The notes under the pieces: generated by a model
What the model saw: the letters and a program-made list of their open reading frames with translations, nothing else
What the model was told of the DNA's origin: nothing
Databases searched by the model: none
In this document: piece after piece, positions 43,421 to 52,483 of the stretch
Numbering within the stretch: position 1 is the first letter of the stretch
How the letters are laid out: each line of letters opens with the position of its first letter
Position numbers and translations under genes: made by a program
Assembly: GCA_001898225.1 (NCBI GenBank)
Contig: MKTJ01000017.1
Location: 1-64,000 of the forward strand
DNA length: 64,000 nucleotides
Origin: Chloroflexi bacterium 54-19
GTDB taxonomy: Bacteria > Chloroflexota > Chloroflexia > Chloroheliales > Chloroheliaceae
Direction: 5' to 3'

Positions 43421-44419
43421 ATGACGAAGTTTATCATTCGCCGTATCCTTATATCTATTCCGGTGTTAATAGGTATATCGTTCCTGGTCTTTATGATTAT
43501 GCAGTTAGCCCCCGGTGGCCCAATGGCCGCCTTTGGGCAAAATCCCCGCATGACTGCGGAACAAAGAGCGGCTATTGCTCACAACTGGGGCCTGGATAAA
43601 CCCGTTTTGGAACAATATGTTACCTGGTTCTTTTCGATGTTCCGGGGGGATTGGGGCACTTCGTTTGTTACCCGTCAACCGGTTACTCAATTGATTTTGG
43701 ACCGCCTGCCGGCGACCCTGCTCTTGATGCTCACCGCTTATATCATTCAACAGCTAATCGCGTTGCCGTTGGGTATCCTTTCGGCCTTAAAACGCTATAG
43801 CCTGACCGATAAAGTCTTAACCGTATTAACTTATATCGGTTTCTCGATGCCGACTTTCTGGCTCGGTTTAATCCTGGTATACACCTTCGCGGCCAATCTT
43901 AAATGGTTCCCTTCCGGCCAGATCACCAACCCACGTGACCCGGCGTTTAACTCTGCGACTTACTGGCCCTGGTTTGCTGCCAACCCGCTGACCGCCATTG
44001 GTAGCCTGGCCGCACACCTGGTATTGCCAATCATTACCCTGATTGTGGTTAATGTGGCCGCTGACAGTCGTTATATGCGAAGTTCGATGCTGGAAACCAT
44101 CAACCAGGATTACATCCGTACCGCCCGCGCCAAAGGCTTGAAGGAAGGCACGATTGTCCGGCGGCACGCGTTACGCCCGGCGCTACTACCGGTAGTTACC
44201 AACATCGCGCTGACCCTCCCGGCGTTACTCGGTGGGGCCGTTGTGACCGAATCAATCTTCCAATGGCCGGGGATGGGGCTGCTGTTCATTTCTTCGATTA
44301 CGGCGGCTGACTACCCGGTGATGATTGGAATTGTGTTCCTGCTTTCGGCGTTCATCCTGGTGTTTAACATCATCGCGGATGTAACCTACGCCATAATTGA
44401 TCCTAGAATCCGGTATTAG
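43421..44419 (+). CDS. oppB: Oligopeptide ABC transporter permease (OppB type)
   Basis: A 332-residue inner-membrane permease with about six helices and the BPD_transp_1 fold. The N-terminus (KFIIRRILISIPVLIGISFLVF) and the EAA loop (TARAKGLKEGTIVRRHALRPALLP) are typical of DppB/OppB. It pairs with the next permease to form the channel. AGGAG precedes the ATG at 43421. First gene of the permease/ATPase operon. Confidence 0.94.
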   Translation: MTKFIIRRILISIPVLIGISFLVFMIMQLAPGGPMAAFGQNPRMTAEQRAAIAHNWGLDKPVLEQYVTWFFSMFRGDWGTSFVTRQPVTQLILDRLPATLLLMLTAYIIQQLIALPLGILSALKRYSLTDKVLTVLTYIGFSMPTFWLGLILVYTFAANLKWFPSGQITNPRDPAFNSATYWPWFAANPLTAIGSLAAHLVLPIITLIVVNVAADSRYMRSSMLETINQDYIRTARAKGLKEGTIVRRHALRPALLPVVTNIALTLPALLGGAVVTESIFQWPGMGLLFISSITAADYPVMIGIVFLLSAFILVFNIIADVTYAIIDPRIRY

Positions 44420-44432
44420 GGGGAAACAAGAA

Positions 44433-45416
44433 ATGATTGATAGCACTCAGAAAATTACTACCCCCGCTCAAGCGCCGCGAAACAATGATGCCGGAGAAAT
44501 TACAACCCAGACCCGCTCCCAGGCTTACGAATTCTGGTTACGCTACCGCCGCCACCAGATGGCCGTCTTTGGGACCATTCTTTTCGGGTTGTTGATACTG
44601 ATAGCATTGCTGGGGCCATTTATCGTACCAGAACCGGTCGTTAACACCGCCACCATGTTCCAGTTGAAGAATAAACCCCCTTCCCTGGAACACCCCTTCG
44701 GCACTAACGTTAACGGCCTGGACGTGCTGGGCCTGGTAGTGTACGGGGCTCGGATTTCACTCTTTTTGAGTGTGCTGGCGATGTTAGTTGCCTGTGCCGT
44801 AGGGACCGTGATAGGCATCGTATCGGGCTATTTTGGCTCCTGGGTTGATGCGGTCCTGATGCGGATTGCCGACGTATTTCTGTCGGTACCACTTATTTTC
44901 GTACTGTTGCTGGCCTCGCGCTTCCTGGTCAATCCGCCCCCGGAAGGCGGTACGGGAAGCAACGGCGTAGAAGACTCAAGTTTGCGCTCGATAATCCTGC
45001 TGCCGCTTATCATCGGGTTATTGACCTGGCCCGCGGTTGCCCGGTTAGTCCGTAGCGTTACACTCTCGGTAAAACAACAGGAGTTTGTAACCTCGGCCCG
45101 CGCTTTGGGGTCAAAAGACGGTCGAATAATGTTCCTGCACATCCTGCCGAACGTAATCAACCCGGTCGTGGTAGCCGGAACCCTGATTGTCGGCCAGAAC
45201 ATCGTACTGGAAGCTTTTCTAAGCTACCTGGGTTATGGAATTCAAATTCCGCTGCGAAGCTGGGGGACGGCGCTAGCCCAATCCCAGAATGAATTCGTCA
45301 ACGGCAACTGGTGGTGGGCCTTCTTCCCCGGCTTTTTCATTCTGTTGACCGTACTCGCCATCAACTTCATTGGTGATGGTCTGCGCGACGCACTCGACCC
45401 GCGCAACAAACGTTAG
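44433..45416 (+). CDS. oppC: Oligopeptide ABC transporter permease (OppC type)
   Basis: A 327-residue permease. After a polar N-terminus with FWLRYRRHQMAVFG, the first helix is followed by HPFGTNVNGLDVLGLVVYGARISL, the OppC signature, and an EAA loop (TSARALGSKDGRIMFLHILPN). The ATG at 44433 has AGGGGG a few bases upstream; a longer reading from 44397 overlaps oppB and has no site. It lies 13 bases after oppB and is translationally close. Confidence 0.94.
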   Translation: MIDSTQKITTPAQAPRNNDAGEITTQTRSQAYEFWLRYRRHQMAVFGTILFGLLILIALLGPFIVPEPVVNTATMFQLKNKPPSLEHPFGTNVNGLDVLGLVVYGARISLFLSVLAMLVACAVGTVIGIVSGYFGSWVDAVLMRIADVFLSVPLIFVLLLASRFLVNPPPEGGTGSNGVEDSSLRSIILLPLIIGLLTWPAVARLVRSVTLSVKQQEFVTSARALGSKDGRIMFLHILPNVINPVVVAGTLIVGQNIVLEAFLSYLGYGIQIPLRSWGTALAQSQNEFVNGNWWWAFFPGFFILLTVLAINFIGDGLRDALDPRNKR

Positions 45417-45559
45417 GCTGCTCTGAGGAGATGCATTATCACTCCTAGTGTTAAGGGGCGACGATTGCCCCACCCTTTCATGGTTGGAAAAAGGAGTTGT
45501 GTATAACCCAACTCTAATCGCTGCTCACTATTATTTACTTATAAAAACAGGAGTATGGA

Positions 45560-46615
45560 ATGGAACCTTTGTTAAAGGTTAACAATCTAAAAGTTGCTTT
45601 TAAGACGGATGGAGGTCTTGTTAAAGCGGTCAATGATGTTAACTTTTACCTGAATGAAGGCGAAACCCTCGGTATTGTGGGTGAGTCGGGTTCAGGCAAA
45701 AGCGTAACTTCAATGGCTATCATGCGCCTTTTGCCAACCCCACCGGCCGTGATTGACTCGCAAAGCGAAGTGCTTTTCAGGGGTCAAAATCTGCTCAAGC
45801 TCAAAGATGACCAGATGCGCAAAATCAGGGGTAAGGAAATCGCCATGATTTTCCAGGACCCCATGACTAGCCTCAACCCGGTGTTGACGATTGGTAAGCA
45901 GATTACCGAAAGTCTTAAACTCCACATGAAAATGGACGATAAGGCTGCTAACCGGCGGGCTATCGAACTGCTCAAACTGGTCGGTATCCCTTCGGCGGAG
46001 AAACGCCTGGGTGACTATCCTCACCAGTTCTCCGGCGGTATGCGCCAGCGCGTGATGATAGCTATGGCGATTAGCTGCGACCCCAAACTGCTTATCGCCG
46101 ACGAGCCGACTACCGCGCTCGACGTGACCATCCAGGCTCAAATCCTCGACCTCTTGAAACGGTTGCGCCAGGAACTCGGCACCGCTATCATGCTGATTAC
46201 CCACGACCTCGGTGTGGTGGCCGGGATGTGCGACCGCATCCAGGTTATGTATGCCGGTAAGATTGTCGAGACGGCCAAAGCCAAACCGCTTTATGCCAAC
46301 CCGCGCATGCCCTACACAATCGGTCTTTTGAACTCGATTCCCCGCCTCGATAGCGAGGGTGAAAACCGCCTTATCCCGATTCAAGGTCTGCCGCCGGACA
46401 TGGTAACGCTACCGCCGGGCTGCCCGTTCGAGCCGCGCTGTGCCTACCGCCAGCCAGCCGTGTGCCAGTCCAAAGTGCCAGAACTGCGGGAAGTGGAAGA
46501 AGGACACCGGGCGGCCTGCCTCTTTGACATCACCAAAGAAACGCCTATCCCGGAACAACCTGCCCCGGAAGTGGTTGCTACAGCTACCGACGTAAGAACC
46601 TCACCGGCTGGTTAA
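45560..46615 (+). CDS. oppD: Oligopeptide ABC transporter ATPase (OppD type)
   Basis: A 351-residue ATP-binding subunit. Walker A is GESGSGKSV, the signature motif is FSGGMRQRV, Walker B is LLIADEPT, and the switch His is in THDLGVV. The C-terminal [16 protein letters not shown] is the cysteine-rich oligopeptide-transporter tail. It energises peptide uptake with OppF. AGGAG lies upstream of the ATG. The 143 bases before it hold only a short GGGGC/GCCCC hairpin. Confidence 0.95.
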   Translation: MEPLLKVNNLKVAFKTDGGLVKAVNDVNFYLNEGETLGIVGESGSGKSVTSMAIMRLLPTPPAVIDSQSEVLFRGQNLLKLKDDQMRKIRGKEIAMIFQDPMTSLNPVLTIGKQITESLKLHMKMDDKAANRRAIELLKLVGIPSAEKRLGDYPHQFSGGMRQRVMIAMAISCDPKLLIADEPTTALDVTIQAQILDLLKRLRQELGTAIMLITHDLGVVAGMCDRIQVMYAGKIVETAKAKPLYANPRMPYTIGLLNSIPRLDSEGENRLIPIQGLPPDMVTLPPGCPFEPRCAYRQPAVCQSKVPELREVEEGHRAACLFDITKETPIPEQPAPEVVATATDVRTSPAG

Positions 46616-46667
46616 TTTTCGTTCAAAATTAACCCGGTCAGTCTAGTAAATTTAGAGGAGTTTTGAC

Positions 46668-47747
46668 TTGGAGAGTAAGGAACAAAGAACTGAGCGTATG
46701 AACGCCGAAAAGGGGCAGTCCAAGGTAGAGGCAGGTGAGGTTTTGATGGAGATTGATAATCTCCAGATGCACTTCCCTATCACCGAAGGCATCATCTTCC
46801 AGCGGAAGGTGGGCGCGGTCAAAGCGGTCGACGGCGTCAGCTTTAACATCCGGCGTGGCGAAACGCTGGGCCTGGTAGGTGAGTCGGGTTGCGGCAAATC
46901 CACCACCGGGCGCGCCATTTTGCAACTTTACCGGCCTACCGGCGGCCACGTCCGCTACAAAGGTCGCGATTTGGTCCAGATGAAGGGCGAAGAACTGCGC
47001 AAAATGCGCCGCAATCTGCAAATCATCTTCCAGGACCCCTACGCCAGCCTCAACCCCCGTATGACGGTCGGCAACATCATCGGCGAACCGCTGGAAGTTC
47101 ACGGCCTGGCGAAAGGCAAGGCCAAGCAGGACCGGGTTCGCCAATTGTTGAAGGTGGTAGGTCTTAACCCGAACTACGTCAACCGCTACCCGCACGAGTT
47201 TTCGGGCGGCCAGCGCCAGCGTATCGGTATTGCCCGCGCCCTCGCGGTCGAACCGGACTTTATCGTCGCCGACGAACCGATTTCCGCGCTCGACGTATCC
47301 ATCCAGGCCCAGGTGGTTAACCTGCTGGAAGACTTGCAGTCGGAGTTCGGCCTGACCTATCTCTTTATCGCCCACGACCTTTCGGTCGTACGACACATCT
47401 CGGACCGTATCGCCGTGATGTACCTGGGTAAAGTGGTGGAGCTGGCGGACCGGCACGACCTGTATACGGCCCCGATGCATCCCTATACCAAGGCGTTGCT
47501 CTCGGCCATCCCGATTCCAGACCCTATCCTGGAAGAAAAACGCAAACGCATCATCCTGGAAGGTGACGTACCTTCGCCGATTAACCCGCCGTCGGGCTGC
47601 CACTTCCGCACCCGCTGCCCGTTAGCGCAGGAGATATGCAAGACCGAACCGGCCTTTATCGAGCATCGCCCGAACCACTTCACGGCCTGCCACTTCGCCG
47701 AGAAGTCGCTCGAAGTGCTGCCGCAGCCGGAAGAAACGGTCGCCTAA
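46668..47747 (+). CDS. oppF: Oligopeptide ABC transporter ATPase (OppF type)
   Basis: A 359-residue ATPase. Walker [10 protein letters not shown], signature [15 protein letters not shown], Walker [10 protein letters not shown], switch AHDLSVV, and the tail with [15 protein letters not shown]. The start is a TTG at 46668 with GAGGAG seven bases upstream; the ATG at 46698 has no good site. It forms a heterodimer with OppD. Last gene of the operon, followed by a long palindrome. Confidence 0.95.
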   Translation: MESKEQRTERMNAEKGQSKVEAGEVLMEIDNLQMHFPITEGIIFQRKVGAVKAVDGVSFNIRRGETLGLVGESGCGKSTTGRAILQLYRPTGGHVRYKGRDLVQMKGEELRKMRRNLQIIFQDPYASLNPRMTVGNIIGEPLEVHGLAKGKAKQDRVRQLLKVVGLNPNYVNRYPHEFSGGQRQRIGIARALAVEPDFIVADEPISALDVSIQAQVVNLLEDLQSEFGLTYLFIAHDLSVVRHISDRIAVMYLGKVVELADRHDLYTAPMHPYTKALLSAIPIPDPILEEKRKRIILEGDVPSPINPPSGCHFRTRCPLAQEICKTEPAFIEHRPNHFTACHFAEKSLEVLPQPEETVA

Positions 47748-47776
47748 CCCGACCGCCAAGCGGAATCAAGCAACAA

Positions 47777-47812
47777 AAGAGGCGTCGAAAGTTCAAACTT
47801 TCGACGCCTCTT
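47777..47812. terminator. Long palindrome after oppF
   Basis: AAGAGGCGTCGAAAGTT and its exact complement, 17-base arms around CA. The tail is only TTCGATT, so it resembles the palindrome after oppA more than an ordinary terminator. It also lies between convergent oppF and the kinase gene. Confidence 0.7.
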
Positions 47813-47831
47813 CGATTCCCGTTAAAAGTGG

Positions 47832-49940
47832 CTAGGGCTTCTTTATGACGATTACTATTTTGGTCTGCTTGGGAACAGTTTCGCCCTGGCCCGGCGCGGA
47901 GTAAAACACCTGGCCTGCCTCAACCTGGTCGTAAAGGGCATGGGCTTTGGCTCTTTCGGTAGCATTGCCGGTCAGTTGCAGGTCAATGTTGGTCGCATCC
48001 CACTGAGTAGACTCGACATTATTAAATCCCGCCGCTTTCAGGACCGCCCTCGCATCGGCTTCGGTTAAACCGACCAGGGTCGGGATAGTAGCCTGGGTCG
48101 AATTGGGATTGTTGGGCGTATTGGTCGGCGCAGCCTGCGCCGGGGCGGTTGTAGGAGCCTCGGTCGCCGGGGGCGCGGTGGTAGCAACCGGGGCCGTCGT
48201 AGCCGCCGGGGCTTTCCCCTGGCTGACATACAATGTCACGGTGCTGCCCTTCGGAAGGGTCTTGCCAGGTCCGCCGAGCGGGTCGGTGCGGGTTACAGCG
48301 TTCTTCTGGATGGTATCGCTGAACTCCTGGGCAATCACGACCTTGAAACCGAGTTGTTCGAGTTGCGACTTGGCGGCGTCAGGCGGCGTGTTGGCATATA
48401 CGGACAGCGGCACCTGCTCCGGCCCGGAACTGACCACCAGGTTCACCTTGTTGCCGGGGTCGAGTTTGGTATTGGCCGCCGGGTCGCTGCTGATTACCAG
48501 GCCCGCATCCAATTCGGAGTTCTGGTTGGTAATCGTGCCTACGGCCAGGTTATTGGCTTTGAGGGCATTTATGGCGTCATCCTGCTTTTTACCCTTAACA
48601 TCGGGAACAGCCACCTTGGCCGCGGCTACAGTCGTGCTGGGAGGCAGGGTGGCGGCAACGGTAGTAGCGGTGGGACGGGGGCTTGGCGCAGAAAGACCGG
48701 GCAGAATTAAAAGCGCGGCCAGTGCTAACCCGACAATCATCAAGAAAGCGGCGGCCCCGACAATCCAGGGCAAACAACCTCCGTTACCCCTGGCCTGGTT
48801 TACCTCGTCTACATATTCGACTTCTTCGACGGGCACGCGGCCCCGGTAGGAAGTGCTGACCCGCTCGTCGTAGTAGCGGACGCCGTTGCGGCGAGGCTGC
48901 TCGTAACCATATTCAGGGTTCTGAGCGGGCGGGACGGTTGGACGAGGCCGGGCCGCCGGGTTCACCGAGGTGGCCTCCTGGACCCGCTGCTGCTGCTGGT
49001 CGCGGTAGGTATAGGAACCGGGCGGCGGCACCGCCGAACGCCGGGGGACTTGCTGGTTGTAGCCGGTCTGGTTGGTAGACGGGGGCGGCACCGGGCGCTG
49101 GACCATCGTCCCCTGGTCGGATTGAGCTTCAAGGTTTCGCAGGGCTTTGCTAAGCTGAGCGGCGGTAGCAAAACGCTGGTTAGGGTCTTTCGACAGGGCT
49201 TTCAGAACTATTTGCTCGACGACAGGCGGGATAGAGGGATTAAAGCGCCGTAAAGGAGGCGGCATTTCCTCGATATGTTTGAGGGCCAGGGCTACCGGGT
49301 TATCGCTATCGAAAGGGATACGCCCGGTCAGCATTTCGTAGAGGACTACCCCGATTGAATAAATATCGCTCTGAGGCATTACCGGCAAGCCTTTAGCCTG
49401 CTCCGGCGAGAAATAATGGACCGTGCCGAGGGTGATACCGGCCTCGGTCAGGGTCGATGCGGTGGCGCTTTTAGCGATACCAAAGTCGGTAATTTTGACC
49501 CGGCCCGACATATCAATCAGAATATTCTGCGGCTTAATGTCGCGGTGAATCAGGCCGGTGCTGTGAGCGTACCCGATGCCATCGGCGATCTGGGCTCCCA
49601 TTTCGAGGGCGCGTGAGACGGGCAGGGGCGCTTCGGACAAAATAATATCTTTGAGGCTGGACCCTTCCACGTACTCCATGACGATATAATGCACATCGCC
49701 CTCGTCACCCACGTCAAAGACCCTGACGATATTAGGGTGGTTAAGGCTGGCGGCTTGCTCGGCTTCGCGTTTAAAGCGGGCCAGGAATTGAGGGTCGGCA
49801 GCATAGCTATCGCGCAGGATTTTCACCGCGACGACCCGGTTCAGCTTTAAATCCAGCGCCTTGTAGACGGCGGCCATGCCCCCATCGCCAATTTTGGATT
49901 GCAGCTCGTACCGGTCGTTTAAAGTTCGGGCCTGGGTCAT
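47832..49940 (-). CDS. PASTA-domain serine/threonine protein kinase (PknB/PrkC type)
   Basis: A 702-residue transmembrane kinase. The kinase domain (about residues 11-270) has IGDGGMAAVYKA, ATP-binding Lys40, HRDIKPQNIL, DFGIA and the activation segment ending SPEQAKG, all intact. A Pro/Gln/Tyr-rich linker leads to one helix (WIVGAAAFLMIVGLALAALL, about residue 390). Outside are three PASTA-like repeats (VPDVKGKKQDDAINAL, VPLSVYANTPPDAAKSQL, IPTLVGLTEADARAVL), which in relatives bind peptidoglycan fragments. It probably senses cell-wall state. The ATG at 49940 has AGAGAG nearby. No phosphatase gene is adjacent. Confidence 0.93.
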   Translation of the reverse strand: MTQARTLNDRYELQSKIGDGGMAAVYKALDLKLNRVVAVKILRDSYAADPQFLARFKREAEQAASLNHPNIVRVFDVGDEGDVHYIVMEYVEGSSLKDIILSEAPLPVSRALEMGAQIADGIGYAHSTGLIHRDIKPQNILIDMSGRVKITDFGIAKSATASTLTEAGITLGTVHYFSPEQAKGLPVMPQSDIYSIGVVLYEMLTGRIPFDSDNPVALALKHIEEMPPPLRRFNPSIPPVVEQIVLKALSKDPNQRFATAAQLSKALRNLEAQSDQGTMVQRPVPPPSTNQTGYNQQVPRRSAVPPPGSYTYRDQQQQRVQEATSVNPAARPRPTVPPAQNPEYGYEQPRRNGVRYYDERVSTSYRGRVPVEEVEYVDEVNQARGNGGCLPWIVGAAAFLMIVGLALAALLILPGLSAPSPRPTATTVAATLPPSTTVAAAKVAVPDVKGKKQDDAINALKANNLAVGTITNQNSELDAGLVISSDPAANTKLDPGNKVNLVVSSGPEQVPLSVYANTPPDAAKSQLEQLGFKVVIAQEFSDTIQKNAVTRTDPLGGPGKTLPKGSTVTLYVSQGKAPAATTAPVATTAPPATEAPTTAPAQAAPTNTPNNPNSTQATIPTLVGLTEADARAVLKAAGFNNVESTQWDATNIDLQLTGNATERAKAHALYDQVEAGQVFYSAPGQGETVPKQTKIVIVIKKP

Positions 49941-50087
49941 CGTTTGGTTCTCTCTTGTGCTCCGTAATAATACATCAAAATTCAGGGTGCCCCTTTTGCG
50001 GAATTATTCTTCGGCGAAATGCAATTCCCTCTATCCCATTATACATTATACACAGTTTTACCCGAAGTGATGGGCCTTACTTTCAGG

Positions 50088-50930
50088 CTAACTATTCAAC
50101 AAAAATGGCTTCAGGTCGGCCAGAAGTCGTGGGTAATCTTCCCGGTGGATATTGTGCCCGACCCCCTCGTAACGTAGGGCCTGGCCCGTCTCCGGCTTGA
50201 GCGCAGCCCTGGCCGCCGCCTGAACCTGGGGTTGGATAACTCCGCCGATTGTTTCATCGCTTATGATTAGCAACAAAGGGGCCTCCACCCGGCCTAACAG
50301 GGGCGTAATATCCTGGCCGGAATTGTCGCGGAAGAAATCCCGCACTGCTTCAGGCCGGTAGGCGACCATCGCCCCGGCCTTCCAGTGGCGGTCGGAGTCG
50401 GTCCACTGGGGCATGTTTTGCCGAGTCCAGGCCAGGTAGTCTTCCCGGCTTTTTTTGGCCGCGCCTACCTCGGCCTGGTACTGGCCTGCGCCCTGGACGG
50501 CCCATTTTTCTTCCAGGGAAATGGCCGGGTCGAGCAAAGCGACCTTTTCCAGCCCCGCCGGGTGGGTAGCGGCCAGGGTCAGGCTCACTGCCCCGCCCCA
50601 GCTATGCCCCGCCAGCCGATACCCGGCCTTATCCCAGCCGACCGCCTCGACAAAAGCGGCCAGTTGCGCGGCGGTTGAGGGCCATTTAACATCGGTCGGG
50701 GTATCGCCACTGGTGCCGTGACCGGGCATATCGACGGCGAGGACGTGCGCCCCGGCCTGGGCCAGGTCCGGCCCTAACTTCCACCAGGTTCGGGCATCGC
50801 TGGTAATACCGTGCACAAGCAAAACATGGGGGGTTCCGCCAGGATTCCATTCAAGATAATTCCACACCAGCCCGCCCGCCGCAACTTGTTTTTCGGCAGG
50901 TGCTAATCCGCCATCATGTGCAGTTTCCAA
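50088..50930 (-). CDS. Alpha/beta-hydrolase fold protein
   Basis: A 280-residue soluble hydrolase. The oxyanion-hole region is LLVHGITSDARTWW, the nucleophile elbow is GHSWGG, and a C-terminal GVGHNIHRED supplies the histidine. An acid is expected around IISDET. Substrate unknown; similar folds include esterases and haloalkane dehalogenase relatives. The start is a TTG at 50930 with AGGAG nine bases upstream, a case where the ribosome site decides against a later start. Promoter not identified; 50931-51220 holds no other gene. Confidence 0.85.
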   Translation of the reverse strand: METAHDGGLAPAEKQVAAGGLVWNYLEWNPGGTPHVLLVHGITSDARTWWKLGPDLAQAGAHVLAVDMPGHGTSGDTPTDVKWPSTAAQLAAFVEAVGWDKAGYRLAGHSWGGAVSLTLAATHPAGLEKVALLDPAISLEEKWAVQGAGQYQAEVGAAKKSREDYLAWTRQNMPQWTDSDRHWKAGAMVAYRPEAVRDFFRDNSGQDITPLLGRVEAPLLLIISDETIGGVIQPQVQAAARAALKPETGQALRYEGVGHNIHREDYPRLLADLKPFLLNS

Positions 50931-51220
50931 TTAGCGTATCTCCTGAAAGCAATAACAATATTTAGAGGTAAAGGTACGTACCGTTATTCTCGCCGGTAAC
51001 AGGGGGTAGGCAACCCTCTCCTCTACTGGCATTTCAACAGCAAGACAATTCAGATTTAGGGATACTTTCTCAAATATAAACGAATTAGTCAAGTTGACAG
51101 TTCCAGGAAAGCGAATTCGAGGCTGACCGGAACGACAAGGCGGCAAACCCCCTTTAGCGAAAAGACTACCATATATAGAGCCCGTTTTGGAAATTTTTTA
51201 TAAATTGGGCGGCAAGGCCC

Positions 51221-51249
51221 TTGCGAAGGGATGTTAAATATGGTATATT
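51221..51249 (+). promoter_or_regulatory. Promoter of the tRNA-Glu gene
   Basis: TTGCGA at 51221-51226 and TATATT at 51244-51249, 17 bases apart, with TGG before the -10 box. The start would be about 50 bases before the tRNA. Confidence 0.7.
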
Positions 51250-51304
51250 AGCTTGGCTTCGGGAGGGGGGTCGCAAGGTCAACACCCGGAACAACATAGA
51301 TGAT

Positions 51305-51377
51305 GCGCCTATCGTCTAGAGGCCCAGGACACCGCCCTTTCACGGCGGTAACAGGGGTTCGAATCCCCTTAGGCGTA
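51305..51377 (+). tRNA. tRNA-Glu (anticodon TTC)
   Basis: A complete cloverleaf: acceptor GCGCCTA with TAGGCGT, D-arm region GTCTAGAGGCCCAGGAC, anticodon stem-loop CCGCCCTTTCACGGCGG with TTC, and T-arm AGGGGTTCGAATCCCCT. The first acceptor pair is G-U rather than G-C. The 3' CCA is not encoded (CTT follows the discriminator A). The D, anticodon and T arms closely match E. coli tRNA-Glu. Confidence 0.97.
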
Positions 51378-51382
51378 CTTGC

Positions 51383-51420
51383 AAAAAAGGCTTAACAATG
51401 GCGTTGAGCCTTTTTTCTTT
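51383..51420 (+). terminator. Terminator of the tRNA-Glu transcript
   Basis: AAAAAAGGCTTAAC pairs with GTTGAGCCTTTTTT (one G-U), with a T run. Confidence 0.85.
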
Positions 51421-51488
51421 TTATAACGATTTCCCGAATACTGGAGCCATTTTTTACTTAATACCAAGTACGGATAAAGACTCTGTTT

Positions 51489-51611
51489 TTGTCATTCCGT
51501 GGCAAACCACGGAATCTCCGGTCCGTTGGACAACATCACGATCGAAAGTACTTACGCCAATGGGACCCGCAAGCGAGTGCCGAGATTCCTACACTTCGGT
51601 CAGGATGACAA
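51489..51611. repeat. Dispersed palindromic repeat, copy 2
   Basis: The first 55 bases match copy 1 at 9135-9190. The ends are inverted repeats, TTGTCATTCC (51489-51498) and GGATGACAA (51603-51611). The core holds a perfect hairpin, ATTCCGTGG-CAAA-CCACGGAAT. No open frame. The layout resembles a small non-autonomous palindromic element (MITE or REP-like). Confidence 0.7.
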
Positions 51612-51660
51612 TTATATATCCAGACTTGGTATAAGTAGCCTCGGCAATAGCCATCAAAGG

Positions 51661-52446
51661 TTAGATAAATTTTTTAGGTTCTTCAATAAATAAGAGAAAC
51701 AATATCCCATAATTAGTAATTTCCGGTGGGGCATAATATGTCATTACTGGTTGATTACCTGGCAGCCTAAGTCCTGGTATATTTTGTAAATGAGATACGT
51801 CTTTAACATAAACTAATCCGTTTGTTTCTAAATCTTTCACAACCTGGTTACAAAACTCAATATCCTCATCTTTCAAATCAGGAAATAGTCGGACAATATA
51901 ATATCCCGGATATTTATCCCTAGAAGTTTTCCAAACCTCTTGAAAATTAGTTGTAGGGTTATTATTTTTTACCCATTCTTCAGGATTTTTTATAAACCCC
52001 AAAATCTTTAAATGCCAGGGAGAAAAACCATCCAACAATTTTAAAAACATTAGTTGTAAGTTATCGTCTATTGAACCAGGAAGGGCTGAGTTTAATACTG
52101 CATTTTTCAAAGCTTCTTTTTTTTCTTCTTGATGAGTCCGAATAGCAACTTCAATAGCATGTAAAAATGTTGATTTAAACGCTTCGTTTTCAGCCAAATT
52201 ATAAGGATTGAAACCTTGAACAGTTTCCCTTAAATCTTCTATATTATGTAAAACTAAGTACAAAAATTCATCACGTCTATCGGTAATCGGAGAACCAAAA
52301 ATTACATTGTAAAGCTCCGCAAGTGTCCCACCAAAAGGTATATTTTGAAGTGTTGCCTTGGTGAGAGTTCTTATGTGGTCGGCTCTCGTTTGCACAAAAA
52401 GTTTTGGAACTGATGGTTTTCTACGTTTGTCAGGATGTTTTTTCAT
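51661..52446 (-). CDS. AT-rich gene of unknown function, probably acquired
   Basis: A 261-residue protein not recognised as a named family. Visible features: a basic N-terminus, the segment NIPFGGTLAELYNVIFGSPITDRR, HAIEVAIRTHQEEKKEALKNA, and a hydrophobic-acidic end (YGILFLLFIEEPKKF). The pattern recalls orphan genes found on genomic islands, but I assign no function. Its base composition is much more AT-rich than all neighbours, with heavy use of AAA, AAT and ATT codons. It sits next to a tRNA gene and a dispersed repeat. GGAA precedes the ATG at 52446. Confidence 0.7.
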   Translation of the reverse strand: MKKHPDKRRKPSVPKLFVQTRADHIRTLTKATLQNIPFGGTLAELYNVIFGSPITDRRDEFLYLVLHNIEDLRETVQGFNPYNLAENEAFKSTFLHAIEVAIRTHQEEKKEALKNAVLNSALPGSIDDNLQLMFLKLLDGFSPWHLKILGFIKNPEEWVKNNNPTTNFQEVWKTSRDKYPGYYIVRLFPDLKDEDIEFCNQVVKDLETNGLVYVKDVSHLQNIPGLRLPGNQPVMTYYAPPEITNYGILFLLFIEEPKKFI

Positions 52447-52483
52447 TTTTTATTCCAAAAACCTAAACTAGACTAACCAAATC

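Noticed and set aside
51305..52480. tRNA-Glu as the attachment site of an integrated island
   Set aside because: No integrase and no repeated tRNA 3' end were found downstream to 54.1 kb; only one AT-rich gene is present.
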